NCBI GenBank assembly: GCA_964468815.1
Contig: CAYXWN010000001.1
Coordinates: 49,400-113,399 of the forward strand
DNA: 64,000 nt
Direction: 5' to 3'
Source of the DNA: UMGS621 sp964468815
GTDB lineage: Bacteria > Bacillota > Clostridia > Christensenellales > Borkfalkiaceae
Shown here: piece after piece, positions 34,557 through 43,212 of the stretch
How positions within the stretch are numbered: the stretch's first letter is position 1
Layout of the letters: every line of letters starts with the position of its first letter
The notes under the pieces: model-generated
The model's database searches: none
What the model saw: only the letters and a program-made list of their open reading frames with translations
Told to the model about the DNA's origin: nothing
Made by a program: the position numbers and the translations under genes

Positions 34557-34876
34557 TGAATACGGAAAAGAACTGCCCGTCCTGCGGAACAAAACTAAGC
34601 GTTTTTTTTGAAACTTCCATGCTCGGTTGTCCGAACTGCTACCGTGCTTTTGAAAGCGAATTAAAGCCGATTTTGCGAGAAATGCATGGAAAAATCGTTC
34701 ACGTCGGGAAAAACCCCGGAATTTCTAGTGTGGATTACGAGTTGATCTATGCGTACGACTCTTTTTTGAGAGAAAAAGAAAAGGCGATTTTAGACGGAGA
34801 TACGAGAAAGGCTGCTGAAATAAGCGAAGAATTAAAGGAACTTTCCAAAGAATTGGAAATACGGGGTTTGCGATAA
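34556..34876 (+). CDS. mcsA: Short McsA-like activator of protein-arginine kinase
   Basis: McsA activates McsB and is part of the stress-response proteolysis system. B. subtilis McsA has about 185 residues with two zinc-binding Cys clusters. This one has 106 residues and only one cluster (Cys7, Cys10, Cys25, Cys28: CPSCG and LGCPNC), then the IVHVGKNP linker and a C-terminal UVR-like helix (YDSFLREKEKAILDGDTRK). The ATG at 34556 overlaps the mtaD TAA; an upstream in-frame start lies inside mtaD and is less likely. It overlaps mcsB by one base, which supports the assignment. Confidence 0.82.
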   Translation: MNTEKNCPSCGTKLSVFFETSMLGCPNCYRAFESELKPILREMHGKIVHVGKNPGISSVDYELIYAYDSFLREKEKAILDGDTRKAAEISEELKELSKELEIRGLR

Positions 34877-35892
34877 TGGAAGTTTATCGTCCGAATGATT
34901 TGGATTATAATATCATATCTTCCCGTGTGCGACTCGCACGCAACTTGATGAGCGAACGATTTTTTATCGAGGATTCCGCATTTGCAAAGAGCATTGTTCA
35001 GCGTGCGTTGACGGCGGTCAATCGCTTAGAACCGTTTGATCTTTTGTTTTTATCGTCTGTTCCCGAATTGATCGGAGAGGCATTAAAAGAGAAGCATTTG
35101 ATTAGTCAAAAACTGATTGAAAATCGTGCAAGAAGTGCCGTTCTTATCAATCGAGAAGAAAACGTTTCTATCATGATACACGAAGAAGACGTGTTTCGGG
35201 AGCAGTGCTTTATGCGTGGTTTACGAATTGCGGAAGCGTATAAAGCCTTATCTCTTGTAGACGAATCGCTTGCAAAAACCTTCCATTTAGCGTTTGATTC
35301 CAAACTTGGCTATCTTACCGCATGCCCGACGAACGTCGGGACGGGAATGCGCGCATCTGTCATGTTGTTTTTGCCTGCATTGACCGAAAGCGGTCGATTG
35401 AGAGAATTGATCCCGAAAATTAAAGAACTCGGATTGACCATACGCGGCGTATACGGGGAAGGCAGTAGTGCCGATTGTTATATGTATCAAGTGAGCAACG
35501 AGGTGACGCTCGGCGTTTCGGAACAGCAGATTTTAGACAGTGTTGAAGATACCGTTTTGAAACTGTGTGAAGCGGAGCAAAAAACGTGCCGTGAGTATTA
35601 CCGAAAAAATCGCTTGCAAGTTGCAGACCGCTGCGGACGCGCGTTCGGAATTTTAACGAACTGTGCTTTGTTGGATTACGAAGAATTTTTGCAATTGATT
35701 GCAAGCATAAAGATCGGAGTGGTGCTCGGCGTTTTTCCGTTCGACGTCAAAAAAGTGGACGATCTTTTGGTTGCGATGCGCCCGGCAAGCATTTGCATGA
35801 ACGAGGGAAAGCGACTGGGAGCGGTTGAATGTGCGCGGAAGCGCGCTGAGATCGTTTCCGAATTTTTCAATGAAATTTCTGAAAGGGGATAA
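34876..35892 (+). CDS. mcsB: Protein-arginine kinase McsB
   Basis: Phosphorylates arginine side chains to tag proteins for ClpC-ClpP degradation. The 338-residue product has the phosphagen-kinase fold: SSRVRLARNLMSERF near the start, IMIHEEDV, the catalytic Cys loop YLTACPTNVGTGMRASVM, and IRGVYGEGSSADCYMYQVSN, where phosphagen kinases bind ATP phosphates. It lies between mcsA (one-base overlap) and clpC (three-base gap), the standard Firmicute order. The repressor gene ctsR, usually first in this operon, is not present; mtaD precedes instead. Confidence 0.96.
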   Translation: MEVYRPNDLDYNIISSRVRLARNLMSERFFIEDSAFAKSIVQRALTAVNRLEPFDLLFLSSVPELIGEALKEKHLISQKLIENRARSAVLINREENVSIMIHEEDVFREQCFMRGLRIAEAYKALSLVDESLAKTFHLAFDSKLGYLTACPTNVGTGMRASVMLFLPALTESGRLRELIPKIKELGLTIRGVYGEGSSADCYMYQVSNEVTLGVSEQQILDSVEDTVLKLCEAEQKTCREYYRKNRLQVADRCGRAFGILTNCALLDYEEFLQLIASIKIGVVLGVFPFDVKKVDDLLVAMRPASICMNEGKRLGAVECARKRAEIVSEFFNEISERG

Positions 35893-35895
35893 GCA

Positions 35896-38358
35896 ATGGC
35901 TTATAACGATAATTTTTCATCTAACGCAGAAGAAGTATTGCAGAATGCGGTAAAAGCGGCGAAACGCTTTGGCTCTACTTACGTCGGAAGCGAGCATATT
36001 TTATACGGATTGATCCTTTCTTCCGATCGCGGCGTCGCGGGATCGATATTGGCGTCTTGCGGAGTCGATCGGGAACGCTATGAAAAGTTGTTACGCCTTT
36101 CCGTCGATAAAAAATCCACTATTAAGGGGTTTACCGCCGGGGCGAAACATATTATGGATACCGCGCAAGAATTATCGATCAATTTAGATGCCGGATTTAT
36201 CGGTACGGAACATTTGTTAATGGCGATTTTAAGAGATGTTGAAGGGGGGGCTTATTTTTTATTAAAGAAAATGGGCATCAATATCGCACAAATGGCAATG
36301 ATGTTAGATGATTTTGTCGCAAAAACAGACGAAGAAGAAAACTGTTCCGGATTAGAAACGGAAACGCGCGAGCATCGTCCGCGAGAGTATGCAAAAGAAA
36401 AGAAAGATCTTTCCTTTTTAGAAGGGTTCGGTGTAGATCTTACAAAAAAGGCGAAAGACGGAAAACTTGATCCCGTAATCGGTCGAAAAAAGGAAATTGA
36501 CCGCATTATTCAAGTATTGTCCAGACGTACCAAAAATAATCCCGTTTTAATCGGAGAACCCGGTGTTGGAAAGAGTGCCGTCGTGGAGGGGCTTGCTCTA
36601 TCCATCGTATCGGGAAACGTTCCCGACTTACTTGCAGGGAAAACGGTCTTTTCCCTTGATTTATCTGGCGTTCTTGCCGGAACGCGTTATCGCGGAGATT
36701 TTGAAGAACGGTTAAAAAAGATTATAGACAACGTAAAAGAAGACGGCGATATTATTTTATTTATTGATGAAATTCACAATATTGTCGGAGCAGGTTCGGG
36801 CGGAGATGGGAATCTCGACGCCGCAAATTTATTAAAGCCGATGCTTTCGCGCGGAGAAATGCAGACGATCGGCGCTACCACGTTAGACGAGTATCGGAAA
36901 TATATCGAAAAAGATCCTGCGTTGGAACGGCGTTTTCAACCGATCATAGTCGAAGCGCCTGATGAAGAATCTGCGATCGAAATCTTAAAGGGATTGCGCG
37001 ATAAATACGAGGCGCATCATAAAGTTTCGATCAGTGACGAAGCGATCGAGGCGGCAGTAACGCTGTCCGAACGCTATATAACAGATCGCTTTTTGCCCGA
37101 TAAGGCAATTGATCTAATCGATGAAGCGGCGTCGCGTGTTCGTTTGGACAGTTATAATGCTCCGACGGAGATTAAGGAACAAGGTCGGCTTCTCAATAAG
37201 ATGGAAATCGAACGCAAAGAAGCAGTCAGTCGTCGCGATTTTGAACGGATCGAAAAAATTGATAAACAAATCGCTTCCATTAGCGAAAAAATTTCCGATT
37301 TGGAAAATATCGAACATGAAAGCCGCGTTAAGGCAAAACTGCAAATCGGACAAGAGGACGTGGCGAAAATCGTCAGTAGTTGGACGGGAATTCCCGTTGC
37401 TCGTTTGACGCAGACGGAAGCCCAGAAACTTCTTTCCTTGGAAGATCTGTTGCATAAACGCGTTATCGGTCAAGAAGACGCAATTAAAGCCGTTTCCTCG
37501 GCAATTCGTCGAGCCCGTGCCGGATTGAAAGATCCAAACCGTCCGATCGGTTCGTTTATTTTCGTCGGACCGACCGGCGTCGGAAAAACCGAGTTATCTA
37601 AGGCGATTGCGGAAGCGGTATTCGGAGATGAAAGTGCTTTGATTCGCGTCGATATGAGCGAATATATGGAAAAGCATTCTGTCGCTAAGTTAATTGGCGC
37701 ACCTCCTGGATACGTTGGGTTTGACGAAGCCGGTCAATTGACTGAAAAAGTGAGAAGAAAGCCTTATTCCGTCGTGTTGTTCGACGAAATCGAAAAAGGA
37801 CATTCCGATATTTTCAACTTACTGTTGCAAATTTTAGACGAAGGGAGATTGACGGACAGTAAGGGGCGGCAGATTAATTTTAAGAATACGGTTATCATTA
37901 TGACGTCTAACGTCGGAGCAAGCGAAATTAAGCAAGTTAATACGCTCGGATTCGGGGTAAAAGAGCAAGAGTACGACAAAATGAAAGATCGGATTCGCGA
38001 CGCTTTAAAAGATCACTTCCGCCCTGAGTTTTTGAATCGAATAGACGAAATCATCACTTTCAGAAAGTTAGAACGGAATGAGTTAGAAAAAATCGTATTC
38101 ATATTGCTTTCGGGATTGAAAAAACGACTGCAAGCAATCGGCGTCGATTTAATGGTTCGGGAAGAGGCTGTTGATTTAATCTTACGAGAAGCAGTCGAAG
38201 AGGAATATGGTGCACGTCCGTTAAAGAGAGTCATTCAACGCAGAATCGAGGATCGTTTAAGCGAAGAGATATTGAAAGGAAATATCTTAAAGGGAGAAAC
38301 GGTTATCATCGACTCGCTCGACGACAGATTGACTTTTAAATCTGAAAAAATCAATTAG
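35896..38358 (+). CDS. clpC: ATP-dependent Clp protease ATP-binding subunit ClpC
   Basis: AAA+ unfoldase that feeds substrates, including arginine-phosphorylated proteins, to ClpP. The 820-residue protein has an N-terminal double Clp-N repeat (residues 1-145), first AAA+ module with Walker A GEPGVGKSAVVEG near 218 and IILFIDEIHNIVGAG, a middle coiled region with a UVR-like segment (about 420-460), and second AAA+ module with Walker A GPTGVGKTELS near 558 and VVLFDEIEK. The LGFG loop before residue 700 matches the ClpP-contacting region. A Gly-rich GGG(A)Y in the N-domain replaces the usual residues. Preceded by AAAGGGG. Confidence 0.97.
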   Translation: MAYNDNFSSNAEEVLQNAVKAAKRFGSTYVGSEHILYGLILSSDRGVAGSILASCGVDRERYEKLLRLSVDKKSTIKGFTAGAKHIMDTAQELSINLDAGFIGTEHLLMAILRDVEGGAYFLLKKMGINIAQMAMMLDDFVAKTDEEENCSGLETETREHRPREYAKEKKDLSFLEGFGVDLTKKAKDGKLDPVIGRKKEIDRIIQVLSRRTKNNPVLIGEPGVGKSAVVEGLALSIVSGNVPDLLAGKTVFSLDLSGVLAGTRYRGDFEERLKKIIDNVKEDGDIILFIDEIHNIVGAGSGGDGNLDAANLLKPMLSRGEMQTIGATTLDEYRKYIEKDPALERRFQPIIVEAPDEESAIEILKGLRDKYEAHHKVSISDEAIEAAVTLSERYITDRFLPDKAIDLIDEAASRVRLDSYNAPTEIKEQGRLLNKMEIERKEAVSRRDFERIEKIDKQIASISEKISDLENIEHESRVKAKLQIGQEDVAKIVSSWTGIPVARLTQTEAQKLLSLEDLLHKRVIGQEDAIKAVSSAIRRARAGLKDPNRPIGSFIFVGPTGVGKTELSKAIAEAVFGDESALIRVDMSEYMEKHSVAKLIGAPPGYVGFDEAGQLTEKVRRKPYSVVLFDEIEKGHSDIFNLLLQILDEGRLTDSKGRQINFKNTVIIMTSNVGASEIKQVNTLGFGVKEQEYDKMKDRIRDALKDHFRPEFLNRIDEIITFRKLERNELEKIVFILLSGLKKRLQAIGVDLMVREEAVDLILREAVEEEYGARPLKRVIQRRIEDRLSEEILKGNILKGETVIIDSLDDRLTFKSEKIN

Positions 38359-38371
38359 AGAAAAGGGATTT

Positions 38372-38415
38372 TACCTCCTTGCGTCGAATATAGTAAGTGA
38401 AAACGTAAGGAGGTA
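38372..38415 (+). promoter_or_regulatory. Hairpin sequestering the hpf Shine-Dalgarno
   Basis: TACCTCCTTGCG (38372-38383) pairs with CGTAAGGAGGTA (38404-38415) over 12 positions with a single wobble; the loop is 20 bases. The 3' arm is the perfect hpf ribosome-binding site AAGGAGGT, and five T follow it directly before the ATG. It can therefore act as a terminator for clpC, as a translational lid on hpf, or both. RNA thermometers work like this, but that is an inference. Confidence 0.7.
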
Positions 38416-38420
38416 TTTTT

Positions 38421-38948
38421 ATGAACATTGAAATTATCGAACGCAATTACGAAGCAGGCGAACGGTTAAAGGGCATGATTGTAAAAAAGATCGAAAAATT
38501 GGATAAATATTTCGATCAAGACGCTAAATGCAAGGTATCTCTTAAAAAAGAAAATAACTCCATGAAGACGGAAGTTATGTTGGATTATCACGGAAAACTT
38601 GTAAGAGCGCAAGTGATCAGCGATAATTTTTACGATAATCTCGACCGTATTCTTCCTAAACTTGAAGGGCAAATCCGCAAGTACCGCACGATGTTTGATA
38701 AACAACAAAAGAACAAGGCGTTTAAGGATAGCGTTTTGTTTGAACCGGCGGAAGAAACGCATAACGCACAGGTCGTAAAAACAAAGCGTTTTCCCGTATA
38801 CCCGATGTCCAATACGGATGCGGCGGAAGAAATGGAACTTTTGGGACATTCGTTTTTTATCTTCTTGGACGATAAGACGAATGCCGTTAAGGTAATGTAT
38901 CAAAGGAGTGACGGCGAGCTCGGCGTGATCGAGCCGATTGTCGAATAA
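38421..38948 (+). CDS. hpf: Ribosome hibernation-promoting factor, long form
   Basis: Long HPF binds stationary-phase ribosomes and pairs them into inactive 100S dimers. The 175-residue product has the N-terminal HPF/YfiA domain (MNIEIIERNYEAGERLKGMI, ending about residue 95) and the C-terminal dimerisation domain from about residue 118 (VVKTKRFPVYPMSNTDAAEEMEL, then HSFFIFLDDKTNAVKVMYQR). It lies 62 bases after clpC, with its ribosome-binding site in the 3' arm of a long hairpin. The placement beside ClpC/McsB suggests stress-linked expression. Confidence 0.96.
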   Translation: MNIEIIERNYEAGERLKGMIVKKIEKLDKYFDQDAKCKVSLKKENNSMKTEVMLDYHGKLVRAQVISDNFYDNLDRILPKLEGQIRKYRTMFDKQQKNKAFKDSVLFEPAEETHNAQVVKTKRFPVYPMSNTDAAEEMELLGHSFFIFLDDKTNAVKVMYQRSDGELGVIEPIVE

Positions 38949-38951
38949 AAG

Positions 38952-39752
38952 ATGGAAATAGGAGTTTCGACTGCGTCGTTGTTTCTTCGAATGGTGACAG
39001 AAGACGCGTTGTCATATTTAGATCGAAACGGAGTAGAGAGCGCGGAAGTTTTTTTATCGACGTATTCGGAATATACTTCTGATTTTGCGGCTGTTTTAAA
39101 AAAGAACATCTCTTCCGTCAAGGTTCGTTCCGTTCATACGTTAAATACGCAGTTTGAACCTCAATTATACAGTGTGGGAAAACGAGCAGAAGAAGACGCT
39201 TTTCGACTCTTAGAGCAAGTTTCCGACGTTGCGAAAGCGATTGGCGCACAATCTTATACCTTTCACGGCGTAGCACGCTTAAAAAAGACGGCTTTAACCA
39301 TGGATTTCGACAAAATCGGCGAAAGAACGCAGAAAATCATCGAAGTCTGTAAGCGTTACGGCATATCTTTGGCGTATGAAAACGTTCATTGGGCCTATTA
39401 CAATTATCCCGGATTTTTTCGGGAACTAAAAAAACGCTGTCCCGATTTGAAAGGAGTTCTTGACGTAAAGCAAGCATGGCAAAGCGGATTCTCCTTCCAT
39501 GATTATATAGAGGATATGGGAAACGATTTGATTACCGTACATATTTCCGATCGAACGGAAGACGGTTCGCTTTGTTTACCGGGGAAAGGCTCTTTCCCAT
39601 ATGAAGAACTCATTTCTCATTTGAACGACGTCGGCTTTGACGGCGCAGTTCAAATTGAGGTGTATCAGAATAATTATCGAAATCTTTCAGAGTTGTTGGA
39701 AAGTGTTTTGTACTTGAAAGAGATGTTTTTTAAGCACGGAAGAAGCGTTTAA
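38952..39752 (+). CDS. Sugar phosphate isomerase/epimerase-like TIM-barrel protein
   Basis: A 266-residue protein of the xylose-isomerase-like TIM-barrel (AP-endonuclease 2) superfamily. Visible strands and motifs are MEIGVSTASLF, SYTFHGVARL, ISLAYENVHWAYYNYPG with a Glu metal ligand, GVLDVKQAWQSG with Asp, TVHISDR with His, and the final Glu in GAVQIEVYQN. These four ligand positions are kept, so it is probably an active isomerase or epimerase; the substrate cannot be told from sequence. It begins three bases after hpf and ends before the pgi promoter. Confidence 0.82.
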   Translation: MEIGVSTASLFLRMVTEDALSYLDRNGVESAEVFLSTYSEYTSDFAAVLKKNISSVKVRSVHTLNTQFEPQLYSVGKRAEEDAFRLLEQVSDVAKAIGAQSYTFHGVARLKKTALTMDFDKIGERTQKIIEVCKRYGISLAYENVHWAYYNYPGFFRELKKRCPDLKGVLDVKQAWQSGFSFHDYIEDMGNDLITVHISDRTEDGSLCLPGKGSFPYEELISHLNDVGFDGAVQIEVYQNNYRNLSELLESVLYLKEMFFKHGRSV

Positions 39753-39793
39753 GGAAACTTTTTGTGTTTTTTAAGGATTTTTCTCTTTCTCTA

Positions 39794-39822
39794 TTGACAA
39801 ATGAGTGCGAATGATTTAAAAT
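39794..39822 (+). promoter_or_regulatory. Promoter of the glycogen operon
   Basis: Perfect TTGACA (39794-39799), 17-base spacer, TAAAAT (39817-39822). Predicted start near 39829, about 45 bases before the pgi ATG. No other promoter of this quality is seen up to acpP at 54 kb, so it may drive pgi through tex. Confidence 0.8.
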
Positions 39823-39873
39823 AAAAAGAGTAAAAGAATTATCATTTTTTTAATCACAAACAGCGAGGTAACT

Positions 39874-41310
39874 ATGAAAGCGGATTATGCGAATGCAAAA
39901 TGGAAAGAGTCAATGAAATTGAAACTCGACTATAATAATATGATGGCGGAATACGTCGGAGAAAAGGAAGGAATAACCGAAAAAGAACTTTTCAATCACG
40001 TTCCCGTCATGAAGCAAGCGTTTCAACGCGTAGAAGACAGTCGCGGTGTCGGAATGACCGGGTGGATGGATTTACCCTACAATCAAACGGAAGTTGTTCG
40101 GGAAATTATTGAAACAGCGCGCGGAATCAAGAAAAAATACGATTATTTCGTTGTGCTCGGAATCGGTGGTTCGGCATTAGGTCCGATCGCCGTCTTTCAG
40201 GCTCTTTGTCATCTTCATTATAACGATTTGCCGAAATATTCACGGAAAGGTCCTAAATTTTACGTAGAGGACAACGTTGATCCTGAGAGAATGCGTGCTT
40301 TATTAGACGTGATCGACGTAAAGAAAACCGTCTTTAACGTTATTACAAAGAGCGGCGCGACCAGCGAAACGATGGCGCAATATTTGATTATCTACGATCT
40401 TTTGAAATCGAAATTAGGGGACGAGATCGCAGATCATATTATTGCGACGACTTCGCAGAATACCGGCAATTTAATCAAAATATCCAAAAAAGAGGGGTAT
40501 AAGACCTTTTATATTCCGGACGGCGTAGGTGGACGTTTTTCCGAGTTGTCGCCCGTCGGATTGTTTCCTGCCGCCGTATGCGGCGTAGACATCAAAGCGA
40601 TGTTGGCAGGCGCTGCTTATATGGACAGGATTTGTAAGCAAAAGGATTGGAAAAAGAATCCGGCTTTGATTGCCGCCGCATTGCAATATATCTGCATGAA
40701 TAAAGGAAAGAATATTTCGGTCATGATGCCGTATGCGGATAGTTTAAAATATATGGCGGATTGGTATTGCCAACTTTGGGCGGAAAGTTTAGGGAAGGCT
40801 GTCGATAACGACGGAAAACAAATTTTTGCGGGACAGACGCCCGTCAAGGCACTCGGCGTAACCGATCAACATTCTCAAGTGCAGTTGTATCGGGAAGGAC
40901 CTTTTGATAAGGTCGTTACCTTCCTTGCAGTAGAACGATATCGGACTGTGTATCCAATTCCGAACGGTTGCGAGGATATTCCGGACGTTTCCTTCCTTTC
41001 CGGTCATACGATGAACGAATTGATTCAAGCGGAGCAGAAAGCGACCGAATACGCTCTTACGCAAGCGCATCGTTTGAATCATACGATTATTTTGCCGGAA
41101 GTCAACGCGTTCACCTTGGGCGAGTTGATGTATTTCTTTGAAATGAAGACCGCGTTTTGTGGAGAGATGTTGAATCTGAATACTTATAATCAACCGGGCG
41201 TTGAGGGGGGAAAGAACGCTACTTACGCATTACTCGGAAAAAGAGGATACGAAACGACGAAAGAAGAAATGGAATCCGCTCCGACAAAACAAGTAAAATA
41301 TACTTGCTGA
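39874..41310 (+). CDS. pgi: Glucose-6-phosphate isomerase
   Basis: Interconverts glucose 6-phosphate and fructose 6-phosphate, linking glycolysis to glycogen. The 478-residue protein has the SIS-domain signatures VVLGIGGSALGPIAVFQ and ITKSGATSETMAQY, then the VGGRFSELSPVGLFP block, the active-site GVTDQHSQVQLYREGP with the catalytic His, and C-terminal NAFTLGELMYFFEMKT. Length suits the Clostridia/Firmicute type (about 450-480). First gene of the cluster; an eight-base gap separates it from glgB. Confidence 0.96.
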   Translation: MKADYANAKWKESMKLKLDYNNMMAEYVGEKEGITEKELFNHVPVMKQAFQRVEDSRGVGMTGWMDLPYNQTEVVREIIETARGIKKKYDYFVVLGIGGSALGPIAVFQALCHLHYNDLPKYSRKGPKFYVEDNVDPERMRALLDVIDVKKTVFNVITKSGATSETMAQYLIIYDLLKSKLGDEIADHIIATTSQNTGNLIKISKKEGYKTFYIPDGVGGRFSELSPVGLFPAAVCGVDIKAMLAGAAYMDRICKQKDWKKNPALIAAALQYICMNKGKNISVMMPYADSLKYMADWYCQLWAESLGKAVDNDGKQIFAGQTPVKALGVTDQHSQVQLYREGPFDKVVTFLAVERYRTVYPIPNGCEDIPDVSFLSGHTMNELIQAEQKATEYALTQAHRLNHTIILPEVNAFTLGELMYFFEMKTAFCGEMLNLNTYNQPGVEGGKNATYALLGKRGYETTKEEMESAPTKQVKYTC

Positions 41311-41317
41311 GGGACTT

Positions 41318-43189
41318 ATGAAAGAGCATTTGCCGTTATATCTTTTTCATCAAGGGACAAATTATCGCACCTATGAATTTCTTGGTGCGCATTTTTCCAC
41401 CCGTCAAGGGAAAAAGGGGGTGTGGTTTCGCACTTGGGCGCCGCACGCCCTATCCGTTTCTGTTGTAGGGGATTTTAACGGTTGGGATCAAACGAAAAAC
41501 GTTATGGAACGGATCAGCGACGGCGGCGTGTTTGAAACCTTTATCGTCGGATTAAAACAATTTGACTGTTACAAATTCGCCGTTACGTCCGAAAAGGGGA
41601 CGGTATTGAAGGCAGATCCCTATGCCTTTCATAGTGAAACGCCGGCAGCCACGGCTTCCAAACTTTATTCGTTTGGCGTATTTCCGTGGGAAGACGGCTC
41701 TTATTTGGAAGAGAGAAAAAACACTTCCGTTTATTCCTCGCCCGTTAATATTTACGAGGTGAATCTCGGCTCTTGGAAACGCTATTCGGACGGCAATTGT
41801 TACAGTTACAGAGAAATTGCGCCCGAACTGATTGCTTACGTAAAAGAGATGGGGTATACGCATATTGAATTTATGCCGCTTTCGGAATATCCCTACGACG
41901 GTTCTTGGGGGTATCAAGTTACGGGGTATTACAGCGTAACATCTCGTTTTGGTACGCCCGATGACTTTAAGTATTTGATCAACGAATGTCATAAAAATAA
42001 AATCGGTGTAATTTTGGACTGGGTACCGGCTCATTTTCCAAAAGACGAGCACGGTCTTTACGAGTTTGACGGTTCGCCGTGCTATGAGTATTCCGGCAAG
42101 GACAAGCAGGAACATAAAGGCTGGGGAACGCGCGTATTCGATTGGGGAAAGAACGAGGTTCAGTCTTTTTTGATTTCTAACGCATTGTTTTGGTTGGAGC
42201 AATTCCATATCGACGGATTGCGCGTGGATGCGGTTGCATCCATGTTGTATCTCGATTATGATCGAGAGCCGGGTGAATGGACTCCGAACGCATACGGCGG
42301 CAATTATAATTTAGAGGCAATCGCTTTCTTAAAAAAACTCAACACCGTCGTGTTCGGACAATTCCCGAATGCATTAATGATTGCAGAGGAATCTACGGCG
42401 TTTCCGATGATCACAAGACCGGTTTCGGATGGCGGATTGGGCTTTAATTTTAAGTGGAATATGGGATGGATGAACGATCTGTTAAGTTATATGCAGACCG
42501 ATCCGTATTTCAGAAAATATCAGCATAACAAACTGACGTTTTCCATGATGTACGCGTTCAGCGAAAATTTCGTTCTTCCGATTTCGCATGACGAAGTTGT
42601 TCACGGAAAACATTCCTTGTTGGACAAAATGCCCGGATCGTATGAAGAGAAGTTCGCAAACGTTCGTGCATTTATGGGATTTATGACGGCGCATCCGGGG
42701 AAAAAATTGATTTTTATGGGGTGCGAATACGGTCAATTTAAGGAATGGGATTATCGCGAAGGTCTTGAATTTTTTATGACAGACTTTGAGTTACATGCTA
42801 AGTTACAACGTTTTTTCCGCGATATAAACCAATTTTACTTAAAGACACCTGCTTTTTACGAAATAGAGGATTCGTGGAACGGGTTTGAATGGATTTCCCC
42901 GGATGAATCCGATCAAAACGTAATCGCCTTTCGAAGAAAGGATCGAAGCGGTAACGGCGTAATCATATTGATTAATTTTTCAGGGACAGATTATCCCGAT
43001 TATCGCGTAGGTGCGGATAAGGGAAAATACCGAATGGTTTTGTCTTCGGATGCTCGCAAATACGGAGGAGAAGAAAAAACAAGAAAGAAAGTGTTTCAAA
43101 CCAAAAAGGTCGCAAGGCACGGAAAAACCGATTCTTTTTCAGTCTATTTACCTAAGTTGACTTGTTGTTACTTTATCTTACAAAAATAA
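41318..43189 (+). CDS. glgB: 1,4-alpha-glucan branching enzyme
   Basis: Introduces alpha-1,6 branches in glycogen. The 623-residue GH13 protein begins with a CBM48-type domain (GVWFRTWAPHALSVSVVGDF) and has the catalytic barrel: DWVPAHFPKDEHGL, GLRVDAVASMLYLDYDR with the nucleophile Asp, LMIAEESTAFP with the acid Glu, and LPISHDEVVHGKHS with the second Asp. The region LGFNFKWNMGWMND is branching-enzyme specific. Gap to glgC is 23 bases. Confidence 0.97.
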   Translation: MKEHLPLYLFHQGTNYRTYEFLGAHFSTRQGKKGVWFRTWAPHALSVSVVGDFNGWDQTKNVMERISDGGVFETFIVGLKQFDCYKFAVTSEKGTVLKADPYAFHSETPAATASKLYSFGVFPWEDGSYLEERKNTSVYSSPVNIYEVNLGSWKRYSDGNCYSYREIAPELIAYVKEMGYTHIEFMPLSEYPYDGSWGYQVTGYYSVTSRFGTPDDFKYLINECHKNKIGVILDWVPAHFPKDEHGLYEFDGSPCYEYSGKDKQEHKGWGTRVFDWGKNEVQSFLISNALFWLEQFHIDGLRVDAVASMLYLDYDREPGEWTPNAYGGNYNLEAIAFLKKLNTVVFGQFPNALMIAEESTAFPMITRPVSDGGLGFNFKWNMGWMNDLLSYMQTDPYFRKYQHNKLTFSMMYAFSENFVLPISHDEVVHGKHSLLDKMPGSYEEKFANVRAFMGFMTAHPGKKLIFMGCEYGQFKEWDYREGLEFFMTDFELHAKLQRFFRDINQFYLKTPAFYEIEDSWNGFEWISPDESDQNVIAFRRKDRSGNGVIILINFSGTDYPDYRVGADKGKYRMVLSSDARKYGGEEKTRKKVFQTKKVARHGKTDSFSVYLPKLTCCYFILQK

Positions 43190-43212
43190 AAAATGTTCTA
43201 AGGGGGAACTTT

